From contig WIAH01000002.1 of NCBI GenBank assembly GCA_014055525.1, forward strand, positions 1-64,000: a stretch of DNA of 64,000 nt, in the 5' to 3' direction. A program made the position numbers and the translations under genes. Origin of the DNA: Nitrospira sp. CR1.3. Its GTDB lineage: Bacteria > Nitrospirota > Nitrospiria > Nitrospirales > Nitrospiraceae. The first letter of the stretch is position 1. The number at the start of each line of letters is the position of its first letter. Of the stretch, positions 55,931 to 64,000 are shown in pieces. The notes beneath the pieces are model-generated. The model had not been told where the DNA came from. It saw only the letters and a program-made list of their open reading frames with translations, and searched no databases.

Positions 55931-56797
55931 TCATGGATTGTCCCCGAGGGAACTGCCGGAGCCAGCTGAGGCGTAACCCAATCGATTGAGTGCAGCCTGT
56001 GCATCGGGAGACCGAATAAAGTCGAGAAATTCTGTGCAGAGCGCACGATTCGGACAAAAGCGTTCCATCGCCATGGAATGGACGATCGGCATGACCACCT
56101 CGCGCCGAGAGACTGCTACGATGCGAATCCGTTGACTTTCCATCACCGCATCGGGCCCAAGCAAAATCCCGGCATTGGCCTGTCCGTTCAAGATGTGATC
56201 CACTACCGATCGGGGGTCAGACGCCTTGTCCAATCGGCCCTGCACTTGCTCCCAGATTCCGAGCGCAACCAGGAGATCTTTGGTCTTTTGCCCGAGTACT
56301 GTCAGATCCGGGTCTCCGACGGCAATTCGCAAGCTGCTGTCTTTCGCCAATGCGTCGAACGAAGCGGGAGCTTCCACCAGTGATTCCGGAACGACCATAA
56401 CCAGCCGCTCCTCCGCATAGGGCCGTCTCGTGCCGGGCAGCACATAATATTTCTGCTCCAAGCGGGTAATCAGCTCGTCGCCGCCTGGAGCAATAAGATG
56501 GATGGGGCCGGAGCCGATGAAGTATTTCCCTTGCGTGCTGTTTTCCATGCCGGCGATCGTTCGTCGGAGATCGAGGCCGGAATCGAAGTAGAGTCGGACG
56601 CGGACATTCCGGTGCGATGACTCGAAGAGACGTCCCAGGGCGGTGAGCGGACTTGCAAGGCTCGGCGAGGCCGCGATGACCAGTTGCTCCAAGGCCAATG
56701 CCGATGACGCTATAGAGCCCACGAGCATGACCACGCAACACAGTACCCGATTCGCCTTTGCAGCAATGTCTCCACTGTGATCGTGCTTCATGATCAC
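55931..56797 (-). CDS. Second ModA-like periplasmic binding protein
   Basis: 288 aa from the GTG at 56797 (AAAGGTG 8 bases upstream; overlaps the regulator stop). Signal peptide, then LVIAASPSLASPLTALGRLFESSHRNVRVRLYFDSGLDLRRTI, resembling ModA but with the binding-site SDL/SSG replaced (ASPSLASP, DSGLDLRR), so ligand preference may differ. C-terminal CTEFLDFIRSPDAQAALNRLGY is typical of this class. Confidence 0.8.
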   Translation of the reverse strand: MIMKHDHSGDIAAKANRVLCCVVMLVGSIASSALALEQLVIAASPSLASPLTALGRLFESSHRNVRVRLYFDSGLDLRRTIAGMENSTQGKYFIGSGPIHLIAPGGDELITRLEQKYYVLPGTRRPYAEERLVMVVPESLVEAPASFDALAKDSSLRIAVGDPDLTVLGQKTKDLLVALGIWEQVQGRLDKASDPRSVVDHILNGQANAGILLGPDAVMESQRIRIVAVSRREVVMPIVHSMAMERFCPNRALCTEFLDFIRSPDAQAALNRLGYASAGSGSSLGDNP

Positions 56798-57960
56798 AGT
56801 GCCTGCACCTTTCCCGTGTCACTCGTGTCATAGCCCCCCAGCGCCTGGATCTCGTTGCGAAACGGCCGGCTCACGATGGTTTCAAACAGATGGGCCAACG
56901 TAGGATGGGACTTCAAATAAGACTTGGGAACGACAAGGTCGTAGCGAGCCGACTGAATCGGCACAAAGTCGAGTTCGAAGATCTGTGCCGCAGACCTGAT
57001 GCCGATACCGGCATCTGCCTGATGTTCCTTGACCGCTCGCGCCACTTCGAAATGCGAGGACATGACCCGTTCATATCCGCGAATACGTGCTGGGTCGGTT
57101 CCGGAGACGCGCAATTGCTGATCGAGGAGCAGGCGAGCCCCCGCCCCTTGCTCTCGATTCACCATGGTCACGGAAGGCTCAGCCAGATCCGCGACCGATC
57201 GAATCGATTTGGGATTCCCAGGCCGGACAAGAATTCCTTCTTCCCAGGTGGCAAATGTCACGACTTCATAGCCTGATCCTTTGAGCGCTTGGCGAAGGAA
57301 CGGCAGGTTGGACTCGCCGGTCGTCGGATCGAACAGATGCAGTCCGGCAACATGTACCTCTCCATTCTGCAAGGCTCGAAGCGCCGCCATGCTGCCCATT
57401 GTCCACCCAACCACGGATGTCTGGTCTTTCCTACGACGCAAGTGTTCGCCCGCAAGGAAAATGGCGGGGTCGCAACCAGCGACAGAGATTTCCTGCTCGA
57501 TAGCCTGACGATCTCGCGATAGTCGCACGCGAACCTTTACAGTCGAAGAACCATGAGCTTCGTCGATTACGTACCCGTCCGCCGGCACTGTGAACGACAA
57601 AACGGCGCCCAGATCAGTCACCGGTCGCGCAACGGTTTGCTTTCCGATCACGGCAAGCTTCACACGTACGGAGGGCGTGCCCTGCCGGGTCGGCAGAGCG
57701 CCGAGGACGGTGGCTTCGACGGTGTCGTCAGATTCAGCGAGGCTGAACAAATCCTCAACACGGCATGCGAGGATTGAAGCGAGTCGGAGGGCTACAGCCG
57801 TCGTGGGCAAATAGAGATTGGACTCGATGGACGAAACAGCCTGCCTGGTGATACCGGCCTTTTCGGCTAATTCACCCTGCGTGAAGCCGCGCGCCACACG
57901 GAGATTCTTGAGGAGATTGCGGAAGTGTTGGAGAGACTCTGCTTCGTGTTTGTGCCCCAT
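56794..57960 (-). CDS. XRE HTH regulator with periplasmic-binding-like sensor domain
   Basis: 388 aa. XRE HTH at 12-68 (RVARGFTQGELAEKAGITRQAVSSIESNLYLPTTAVALRLASIL). From about 180: a PBP-like domain (WTMGSMAALRALQNGEVHVAGLHLFDPTTGESNLPFLRQAL...LVRPGNPKSI). Such HTH-PBP_like proteins are known regulators of molybdate uptake and Mo-enzymes. First gene of the cluster; direct repeats lie in its promoter, so it likely autoregulates and controls the genes behind it. Confidence 0.85.
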   Translation of the reverse strand: MGHKHEAESLQHFRNLLKNLRVARGFTQGELAEKAGITRQAVSSIESNLYLPTTAVALRLASILACRVEDLFSLAESDDTVEATVLGALPTRQGTPSVRVKLAVIGKQTVARPVTDLGAVLSFTVPADGYVIDEAHGSSTVKVRVRLSRDRQAIEQEISVAGCDPAIFLAGEHLRRRKDQTSVVGWTMGSMAALRALQNGEVHVAGLHLFDPTTGESNLPFLRQALKGSGYEVVTFATWEEGILVRPGNPKSIRSVADLAEPSVTMVNREQGAGARLLLDQQLRVSGTDPARIRGYERVMSSHFEVARAVKEHQADAGIGIRSAAQIFELDFVPIQSARYDLVVPKSYLKSHPTLAHLFETIVSRPFRNEIQALGGYDTSDTGKVQAL

Positions 57961-57977
57961 GGCGTCATGCTGTGTAG

Positions 57978-58005
57978 CAAGTATATATGTCTTATGTCAA
58001 GTATA
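57978..58005. promoter_or_regulatory. Direct repeats upstream of the molybdate regulator
   Basis: CAAGTATA occurs at 57978-57985 and 57998-58005, exactly 20 bp apart (two helical turns), in a strongly AT-rich region, 18 bp before the regulator start. Candidate operator. Confidence 0.5.
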
Positions 58006-58107
58006 CTGTTTATTTAATGATCCATCCCTCGATTCTTGACGGATGGCAAAATCAATCTATTCGATTATCGGCTTAAATTTTCTTAAAATAATCAATAGTA
58101 ACTTTTG

Positions 58108-58135
58108 TTGACAAACTATATTCACATACTATATA
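58108..58135 (+). promoter_or_regulatory. Sigma-70 promoter of the outer-membrane protein gene
   Basis: Consensus TTGACA (58108-58113), 16-bp spacer, TATATA (58130-58135); transcription start expected near 58142, 30 bp before the ATG at 58171. Confidence 0.6.
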
Positions 58136-58170
58136 CATGAATCAATTAATTCTGATCGGAATACTCGTAT

Positions 58171-59244
58171 ATGAGTACATTGCACGCACATACCTCAAGG
58201 CGACCCAAGCAGTATCTTTCACTGCTCATGATTCTGTTTTCGACAATGACCCTCTCACCAAGAACTGCCACTTCGTTCGATTGGGTCCCGACCGATGATG
58301 AAATCAAGAAATACCGCCAGAGCTGGAATCCGTTTTCCGAGGGCCCCCTGCTCATCCAGTCGGTCGATATTCATCCGCAAGGACAACTTTCGGTCCGTCC
58401 CTTCGTCTTTTCTTCGATTTCAGAAAAGAGTTTCGGCAACACCCTAACCTTCCCTTCCAACGCCAATGCCGGTCCAGTGCACACCTACGCGGTTTCGCCA
58501 CTCGTCACGGTGACCTATGGTCTGACCAACCACGTGGAACTGGGCCTCGCCACCTCGATGATCTCGTTCTGGACGAAAGACACTCCGTCGTACAACGCAG
58601 GAAAAGGCGGGCCTTGGACGACGGATACGGGGATGGGCGATACGTCGATCATCATGAAGTATCGTCCAATCGTGCAGGACCCCGACGGCAATCGCCCTTC
58701 GCTCACTTTGTATTCGCAAATTGTGCTTCCGACCAGTCGATGGACCGACACCGATCGGCCCCCGGGAGGATTCGCCCCCCTCGGCCGCCTGCCTGCCACG
58801 AAATTCGGCGAGTTGGGATTTACCGAGGGAATCACGTTTCGAAAAAACATCAATCCCTTTCGCTTCAGCGGCGGCGTCTATTACACCTACTCCGCGCCCG
58901 GAAGTGATAACGGCACAACGACCTACACCGGAGATGTCATCAATACACGGTTTGTGTTCGAACATTTTCTCGACGATAAAAAAGGGTTGGCCTATAACCT
59001 TGAATTTTTGACCGTGAGTACGGGCACCTGGCGACTGGATGGCCATAGCATCAATCGTAACCCCATCAATGGGTCTACGGTGATTGGTATCGAGCCGGCG
59101 ATTCAGTTCAAGTTCACCGATTCTCTCGTCGGAGCGGTCGGTGTCTTGTTTACCGTGGCCGGACAGAACGCCGCCGACGCCATCTATCCCAATTTTGCGA
59201 TTCAGTGGTATTGGAATAAGACCGGTAAAGTGATCATGAGATAA
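58171..59244 (+). CDS. Outer-membrane beta-barrel protein (transporter-like)
   Basis: 357 aa. Uncleaved or weak N-terminal hydrophobic stretch (YLSLLMILFSTMTLS), then repeated amphipathic strands: VTVTYGLTNHVELGLATSMIS, TSIIMKYRPIVQDPDGNRPSLTLYSQIVLP, FRFSGGVYYTYSAPG, VIGIEPAIQFKFTDSLVGAVGVLFTV, of the kind seen in the MetA-pathway phenol-degradation/outer-membrane family. Ligand unknown. Directly precedes the sensor kinase gene on the same strand. Confidence 0.75.
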   Translation: MSTLHAHTSRRPKQYLSLLMILFSTMTLSPRTATSFDWVPTDDEIKKYRQSWNPFSEGPLLIQSVDIHPQGQLSVRPFVFSSISEKSFGNTLTFPSNANAGPVHTYAVSPLVTVTYGLTNHVELGLATSMISFWTKDTPSYNAGKGGPWTTDTGMGDTSIIMKYRPIVQDPDGNRPSLTLYSQIVLPTSRWTDTDRPPGGFAPLGRLPATKFGELGFTEGITFRKNINPFRFSGGVYYTYSAPGSDNGTTTYTGDVINTRFVFEHFLDDKKGLAYNLEFLTVSTGTWRLDGHSINRNPINGSTVIGIEPAIQFKFTDSLVGAVGVLFTVAGQNAADAIYPNFAIQWYWNKTGKVIMR

Positions 59245-59280
59245 GTGGAAGGCCTCCCTCCTCTATGGTACGGTAGCGCC

Positions 59281-60822
59281 ATGAACCGCTCTCCAATGAG
59301 CTGGTTTCGCCACCTGACGATCGGCCAGAAGTTTCTCATTTCCTTCGGGTTGATCCTGACCATTCTTGCGTTCAGCCTAACAGCGCTCTTGTTCTACCTC
59401 TCCTGGATCAACAGCTACGTCGATCGCCATAAGCGCATCACTGTCCCGGCTATTGTGACGGCAGCCAAGATGCAGCGGGATGCATACGACTTGAAGCTCG
59501 CCCTGCACCTTCACAGCGAACGGAACTCATCGGAATCGCTGAAAGAGACCCTTGTCCAACTCAACCGCCACCACGCTGAAATTATTGGCGCCCTCGACCT
59601 CTACAAGGACACGCATGCCGCCCGCACTCATCCCGTTTTGTTCGGCATGCTGACGGACCACCATCGATTGGATTTGGCGGAGCAGGAAGATCAGGCCATC
59701 GAAGAGATTGCCGCTTCGCTCAACGCGCTGACCGTGAATTGGAAGGCCCTCCTCTCTTCGTCCACACCAGTGCAACCGGTGATGGCCGAAACCGACCGAT
59801 TGATGACCCGGGTCACGGACGGGCTCAGCCGGCTCGTGGACGCCCATACGCAGATCGACATTGAAATGAAGCATGAGGGCGATCGGCTGCTCGGCCGAGC
59901 GCGTTTCATCGCTTTGTCTCTGGCGCTATTATTAGGTCTGGTTATTGCCGCCACCTATGTCCTTGCCACCAGGCACATCGCTCACCCGCTCATGGCATTG
60001 TCCGCAACCGCTGATCGCGTCGCCCACCACGACCTCACCGCCCAGTTCGAGCCCTGGCCCAGCCGCGACGAAGTCGGAGCCCTGGCCGGCTCGCTTACAA
60101 CCATGGTGGCAAGCCTGAGGGAGCACAGCACCGCGCTCATGCGAAAGACCAAAGAACTCGAAGCCTTTACCTATTCGATTGCGCATGACCTCAAAGGCCC
60201 GCTGCGCGAGATCGAAGGATTCTCCTCGTTGCTGGAAAAACAGTTCGCTGAAACGGGAGATACTCAGGTCAAACACCACATCGACGTGATCCGGTCATCC
60301 GCCCTGCGGCTGACCCACATGATCGATGCGCTATTGAGATACTCCAGGCTGGAACAACAGGAGCTGCCCAAGCAGCGGTTTAATGTGTTGGAGATGGTCC
60401 AAGGCATAGTGGCCGAGCGGATCACTTCGACACAGGACACAAAGCCTATCATTCGCATCGACCTCCCCTTTACTGATCTTTACGGAGAACCGGTCAGTAT
60501 CAGGCAGGCCCTCGCGAACCTCTTCGACAATGCCATAAAATTTTCACGCGACTCATCCCGCACGGAGATTCGAATCGGCGGGAGGCAGACCCAATCGGAA
60601 CGCGTAATTTCGATCAGCGACAACGGCATCGGCTTCGACATGGCCCAGACGGACAAGATTTTCGGACTCTTCGAGCGCATTCACAGCCCGCATGAATATG
60701 AGGGGACAGGTGTCGGTTTGGCGATCGTGAAACTGGTCATGGACAAACATCAAGGCAGAGTCTGGGCAGAATCTGCTCCAGGCCAGGGCAGCACGTTCTA
60801 TGTGGCGTTCCCGATGCGGTGA
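59281..60822 (+). CDS. Membrane sensor histidine kinase
   Basis: 513 aa from the ATG at 59281 (the frame is also open from a GTG at 59245). Two helices (FLISFGLILTILAFSLTALLF near 17-37 and FIALSLALLLGLVIAATYV near 204-222) frame a helical periplasmic sensor; HAMP follows; the phospho-acceptor His is in SIAHDLKGPLREIEGFSSLL; then HATPase N box DNAIKFSRD, G1 DNGIGFD, G2 EGTGVGLAIV. Signal unknown. Likely partner of the response regulator 136 bp downstream. Confidence 0.9.
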   Translation: MNRSPMSWFRHLTIGQKFLISFGLILTILAFSLTALLFYLSWINSYVDRHKRITVPAIVTAAKMQRDAYDLKLALHLHSERNSSESLKETLVQLNRHHAEIIGALDLYKDTHAARTHPVLFGMLTDHHRLDLAEQEDQAIEEIAASLNALTVNWKALLSSSTPVQPVMAETDRLMTRVTDGLSRLVDAHTQIDIEMKHEGDRLLGRARFIALSLALLLGLVIAATYVLATRHIAHPLMALSATADRVAHHDLTAQFEPWPSRDEVGALAGSLTTMVASLREHSTALMRKTKELEAFTYSIAHDLKGPLREIEGFSSLLEKQFAETGDTQVKHHIDVIRSSALRLTHMIDALLRYSRLEQQELPKQRFNVLEMVQGIVAERITSTQDTKPIIRIDLPFTDLYGEPVSIRQALANLFDNAIKFSRDSSRTEIRIGGRQTQSERVISISDNGIGFDMAQTDKIFGLFERIHSPHEYEGTGVGLAIVKLVMDKHQGRVWAESAPGQGSTFYVAFPMR

Positions 60823-60958
60823 GGAGCAAGGCTGGCGAGAATAGCGAGACAGGCGAGACGAGACCGCCTCATGAGGGCACTATAGCTGCCGAGTCTCGCA
60901 TTTCCCGCTCGTCGCGCCCGTTGCGCATTGACGTCGATACGAGATACAACAGGAGACC

Positions 60959-62302
60959 ATGCGCGTTCTGATCATCGATGATGAAGAATATGTCAGGTTC
61001 ATCCTTGAGCAGGCGCTCCGCGAGGAAGGCTGCGATGTGACGTCGGCCAAAAGCGGCACTGCCGGCATCGAATTGCTTCAGTCAAAGACAGTCGACTGCG
61101 TGATCACCGATCTTCGCATGCCTGGGATCGACGGGCGTGAGGTCTTGAAGTGGGTGAAACAGCATCAGCCTGATCTCGACGTGCTGATGCTGACCGGCCA
61201 TGGCGACGTCAAGGATGCGGTCGATGCGATGAAGCAAGGGGCATGGGACTTTCTGATCAAGGATACGCCGTTCGACGGTACAGCCGTCAAAGCGGCTCTG
61301 ACCCAGTTGCGCACCGTCCGCGCACTGAGAAAGGAAAATCTGGCGGCTCGACACGGCGGATTCACCCGGGACGTGATTGTTGAGGGAACAAGCCAAGTCT
61401 GGCAACAACTCAAGGGGCAGATTGCAAAAGTTGCCCCATCGAAGGTCCCTGTCCTGATTCATGGTGAGACCGGTTCAGGAAAAGAAGTCGTCGCGCGTCT
61501 ACTGCATGAACTTAGCGGTCGAGCGAAAGGACCCTTTCTCTCCATCAATTGCGGCGCTGTCAATCGCGAGCTGCTGGAAAGCGAGTTGTTCGGACACGAA
61601 AGAGGATCTTTCACCGGCGCGACAGCGACCAAGACTGGGCTTGTCGCGGCGGCGGAAGGCGGCACGCTCTTCCTCGACGAAATCGCCGAAATGTCCGGGC
61701 CCATGCAAGTCAGTCTCTTGCGATTTCTCGACCTGGGCGAATATCGACCGGTCGGAAGTACGAGGACGTGGCAGACCGATGCGCGCCTCATAGGAGCGAC
61801 AAATCAGGATATCCAGGCGCTTGTCGCGCAGGGGCGATTCCGTGAAGACCTGCTCTATCGAATCAATGCCGTCACGTTGCGCGTCCCTCCCCTTCGAGAG
61901 CGGACAGAGGACATTGCGGCCCTGACCGAGCATCTCCTGCAGAGCGTCCGGGCGCCGGGTTTACCGGCCCGCCCGCTTTCGCCTGAGGCCGTCCGGGCGC
62001 TGACCTCCTACCCGTGGCCCGGCAATATCCGCGAGCTGCGCAACGTGATCGAGCGGATCGTCATGCTGGGAACCGGCAAAGGAGCCATTGCAGCCAAAGA
62101 GGTTTCGCAAGCATTGCCGAAATACGAGGGCAGCCTTCAGCCAGGTGAGTTGTCACACTGTTCGCTGGATGAAATCGAGCGGCTGCATATCATGCGGGTG
62201 CTGGAATTCAGCCACGGCAACAAGACTCAAGCGGCCAAGACTCTTCAGATCGACTACAAGACCCTCCTCAGCAAGCTGAAGAAATACGATATCGGCCGAT
62301 AA
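60959..62302 (+). CDS. Sigma-54-dependent response regulator (NtrC family)
   Basis: 447 aa. Receiver domain 1-120 with phospho-acceptor Asp51 (VITDLRMPG); AAA+ domain with Walker A GETGSGKE, GSFTGA (the sigma-54 contact loop, GAFTGA with A to S), Walker B GGTLFLDEIAEM; Fis-type HTH at the end (NKTQAAKTLQIDYKTLLSKLK). Activates sigma-54 promoters when phosphorylated, presumably by the adjacent kinase. AGGAGACC precedes the ATG. Confidence 0.93.
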   Translation: MRVLIIDDEEYVRFILEQALREEGCDVTSAKSGTAGIELLQSKTVDCVITDLRMPGIDGREVLKWVKQHQPDLDVLMLTGHGDVKDAVDAMKQGAWDFLIKDTPFDGTAVKAALTQLRTVRALRKENLAARHGGFTRDVIVEGTSQVWQQLKGQIAKVAPSKVPVLIHGETGSGKEVVARLLHELSGRAKGPFLSINCGAVNRELLESELFGHERGSFTGATATKTGLVAAAEGGTLFLDEIAEMSGPMQVSLLRFLDLGEYRPVGSTRTWQTDARLIGATNQDIQALVAQGRFREDLLYRINAVTLRVPPLRERTEDIAALTEHLLQSVRAPGLPARPLSPEAVRALTSYPWPGNIRELRNVIERIVMLGTGKGAIAAKEVSQALPKYEGSLQPGELSHCSLDEIERLHIMRVLEFSHGNKTQAAKTLQIDYKTLLSKLKKYDIGR

Positions 62303-62332
62303 GACCGGTTCGATCTCGCACTCCCGCCTACA

Positions 62333-63604
62333 TCACCGCAGCAGTTTCTTTCCTTCCTCGATCGCCTTTAAAAGCGGCTCGGGAATGTCGACGATGTAGG
62401 GCAGGAGCGGCACCATAGGACCGAGAGCGGATCCCACGAGTTCGGAAAACGACCGCAGGTCGAACGGCACGACCCGCATCTTGTGAATATGGTCGTACAC
62501 GCGATTGAGGGCATCCAGACCGGCCAGGTCGCCTCCGCTCATCAGCTCGTAATGTCCGCTCGTGCAGGCTTTCAACCATTTCTCCTCGAACGCTTTGGCC
62601 CGCTCCATCGACCGCTCTTGAAAGACCTCCAGGGCGCGCGCCTTGGCCTGAGAGAGTTGTCTGGTGAACATGAACAGAGGCAAGGTGAACAACAAGGGCG
62701 CCCCCACGACGAAGCTTGCCGCGTAGCCCCAGACGGAAGTCACAAAGACCGTTGCTCCCTCGAATTTCAGCTTGTAGAGAATAGTGGGCGCGACATAGCT
62801 CACGCCGTACGCCAGGATAATCCATCCGAACTTCGTCTGTGCATCGCTGAGGAAGCCAATCCCGCCAGTACTGTCCGGATGTGACGGCACCAGGTTCAGT
62901 CGCAGGTTGGACACCTGATAGAGATACCAGGTCCACAGCAGCACCTTCACCGACCAACGCAGCCACCAGTATGTTGTGAGCGGTCCGACAAAGATCAGTT
63001 CCCAGGCACCGGGTAATGTCAACCTCTGTAACATCTCATGCAGGCTCTGCCACGTCATCGGCTGCGGTTGAATGTTCAGGTCCGTCGCGTGCCACGTGGG
63101 CCGACCATTGTCCATCTCCGGAATCATCCAGGCCGCGGTGATGGCATACCCGATGATGATGCAAAGCAGATCGGGCCAGATCGCGTGACGCAGTTGCTTC
63201 AGTTTCCAATTGATGCGTAAGAGTCGAGCGGCGTCTCCCACCTCCACCACGCCGGTCGTCAAAAAACATCGAGACGCTTCCCTCGTCTGCCAGTCGATCA
63301 CTCGCTCCGCGACGACAAACATCGGGAGCCCGATGATCAACTGGCCATACGCAGCGAAATCGAAGAAAAAATTCTGGCCGCGCGGTCGCGTCCAGTGGAC
63401 ACCGGACCAGATGGCGAGGACGGCGAGCACACCCCATGTCAGGGCAATGAGATAGAGACCTCGCTTGACGAGATCACCGGTGCGATAGCTTCCCATCCCG
63501 ATTCGTTGAAAAAACCGAGTCAGGAAGTCGCCCTCAAACAGGGAAAAAGGGATGTTGTCAGGGTACTCCGAATGGGCTGCTTGAAGATGGGCCATAGACC
63601 GCAC
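62333..63604 (-). CDS. Polytopic membrane protein
   Basis: 423 aa, about six hydrophobic helices (LIALTWGVLAVLAIWSGV; FAAYGQLIIGLPMFVVAERVI; WPDLLCIIIGYAITAAWMIPE; LIFVGPLTTYWWLRW; KFGWIILAYGVSYVAPTILY; AASFVVGAPLLFTLPLFMF) and a soluble C-terminus. No recognised transporter motif. Convergent with the response regulator. Confidence 0.7.
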   Translation of the reverse strand: MRSMAHLQAAHSEYPDNIPFSLFEGDFLTRFFQRIGMGSYRTGDLVKRGLYLIALTWGVLAVLAIWSGVHWTRPRGQNFFFDFAAYGQLIIGLPMFVVAERVIDWQTREASRCFLTTGVVEVGDAARLLRINWKLKQLRHAIWPDLLCIIIGYAITAAWMIPEMDNGRPTWHATDLNIQPQPMTWQSLHEMLQRLTLPGAWELIFVGPLTTYWWLRWSVKVLLWTWYLYQVSNLRLNLVPSHPDSTGGIGFLSDAQTKFGWIILAYGVSYVAPTILYKLKFEGATVFVTSVWGYAASFVVGAPLLFTLPLFMFTRQLSQAKARALEVFQERSMERAKAFEEKWLKACTSGHYELMSGGDLAGLDALNRVYDHIHKMRVVPFDLRSFSELVGSALGPMVPLLPYIVDIPEPLLKAIEEGKKLLR

Positions 63605-63803
63605 CGATGGCCGAGACGACCGGAGAATGGGACGCGACTATAGCACTTCCTCCATCGCCTTTTCATCCGGCCGGACAGCGAAGGATTCAGGCCCTATCGA
63701 GCTCTTGATCGACCATCTATCCAGACTGTAAGCTGAGGCCCCCATAAATAATCAGTGGGATCAATTGATCTCCCGGACATTCCTTCACCGCAGGAGGTCC
63801 ACC

Positions 63804-64000
63804 ATGGCCTCATCGATTCGTCTCCGGCTCACGGTCCTGCTGATCACGGCTTGCCTCGCCAGCCCTTTGCCAGCGCATGCCACTATTCCGTCAAACGCGC
63901 TGAATGCCTATGTCGATGGGCTCGATGCCTTGAACGAGGGTCGCTGGCCCGATGCCATCGCGGCCTTTACCAAAGCACTCGACACAGCAGGAGACAATCC
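63804..64000 (+). CDS. Exported TPR-like protein (N-terminal part)
   Basis: The ATG at 63804 has AGGAGG 6 bases before it. Signal peptide (MASSIRLRLTVLLITACLAS...PAHA), then NALNAYVDGLDALNEGRWPDAIAAFTKALDTAG, a TPR helix pair. Runs off the window after 65 codons. The 63605-63803 spacer holds promoters but no clear boxes that I would assert. Confidence 0.65.
   Translation, partial: MASSIRLRLTVLLITACLASPLPAHATIPSNALNAYVDGLDALNEGRWPDAIAAFTKALDTAGDN

Overview
The window looks like a chromosomal segment of a nitrite-oxidiser-like member of the Nitrospirota (Nitrospira-type). This is inferred from the right-hand core region (tandem TraT-like proteins, porin-linked molybdate uptake cluster, LexA-like/RecA-like SOS block) and is not proven. 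About two thirds of it (1 to ~43.1 kb) is mobile DNA. The last ~21 kb reads as ordinary chromosome.

Region 1 (1-9.4 kb and 28.4-33.6 kb) is the backbone of a plasmid-like or integrative element. It starts with the end of an IS21-like insertion that has cut a PRTRC operon. The PRTRC C-like, B, A (JAMM) and ThiF genes follow, with a RadC-type protein. Beyond the defence insert come a secreted NPF-repeat protein, a VWA protein, a WYL regulator, DUF6878 and DUF6915 proteins, an excisionase-like protein and a tyrosine integrase that reads into a CAU-anticodon tRNA gene. A compact bacterial ubiquitin-like module (single-domain multiubiquitin protein, E1-like enzyme, DUF6527 protein) with a divergent XRE/ImmA pair sits inside this backbone at 4.0-6.95 kb, apparently in an interrupted gene.

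Region 2 (9.4-28.2 kb) is a large, tightly coupled, all-minus-strand defence operon. From its promoter end the genes are DUF4007 (SspB-like), large ATPase (SspC-like), ATP-pyrophosphatase/PAPS-reductase (SspD-like), a four-helix membrane protein fused to a nucleoside deoxyribosyltransferase (NDT) domain, and an SspFGH/DndFGH-like set ending in a 1749-aa FtsK-type ATPase. A phosphorothioation-associated methyltransferase-like protein and a small Cys protein close it. This is a single-strand phosphorothioation modification/restriction cassette. The membrane NDT gene, translationally coupled in its middle, is the most interesting candidate for a new component. A truncated S24 peptidase gene and a HEPN-like protein flank it.

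Region 3 (33.7-43.1 kb) is a 9.4-kb phage satellite in the 3' end of the same tRNA, bounded by 16-bp direct repeats. It has a large serine recombinase, an HK97-type capsid protein, a Nu1-like DNA-binding protein, a DUF3631-type ATPase with in-frame repeats, a CHC2 primase-like protein and small Zn/HTH proteins, but no portal, large terminase or tail. The layout recalls mycobacterial phiRv1/phiRv2. The att core lies inside the recombinase gene, so integration swaps that protein's C-terminus.

Region 4 (43.1-64 kb) is chromosomal. It holds a PIN/AbrB toxin-antitoxin pair; a LexA-like autoregulated operon (with a perfect 19-bp palindrome at the promoter) containing two small proteins and a RecA-like protein; a large lipoprotein; two TraT paralogues; a cluster linking an HTH-PBP regulator, a second periplasmic binding protein, a lipoprotein, a phosphate-selective-type porin and ModABC; then an outer-membrane protein, a histidine kinase / sigma-54 response-regulator pair, a membrane protein and the start of a probable TPR protein.
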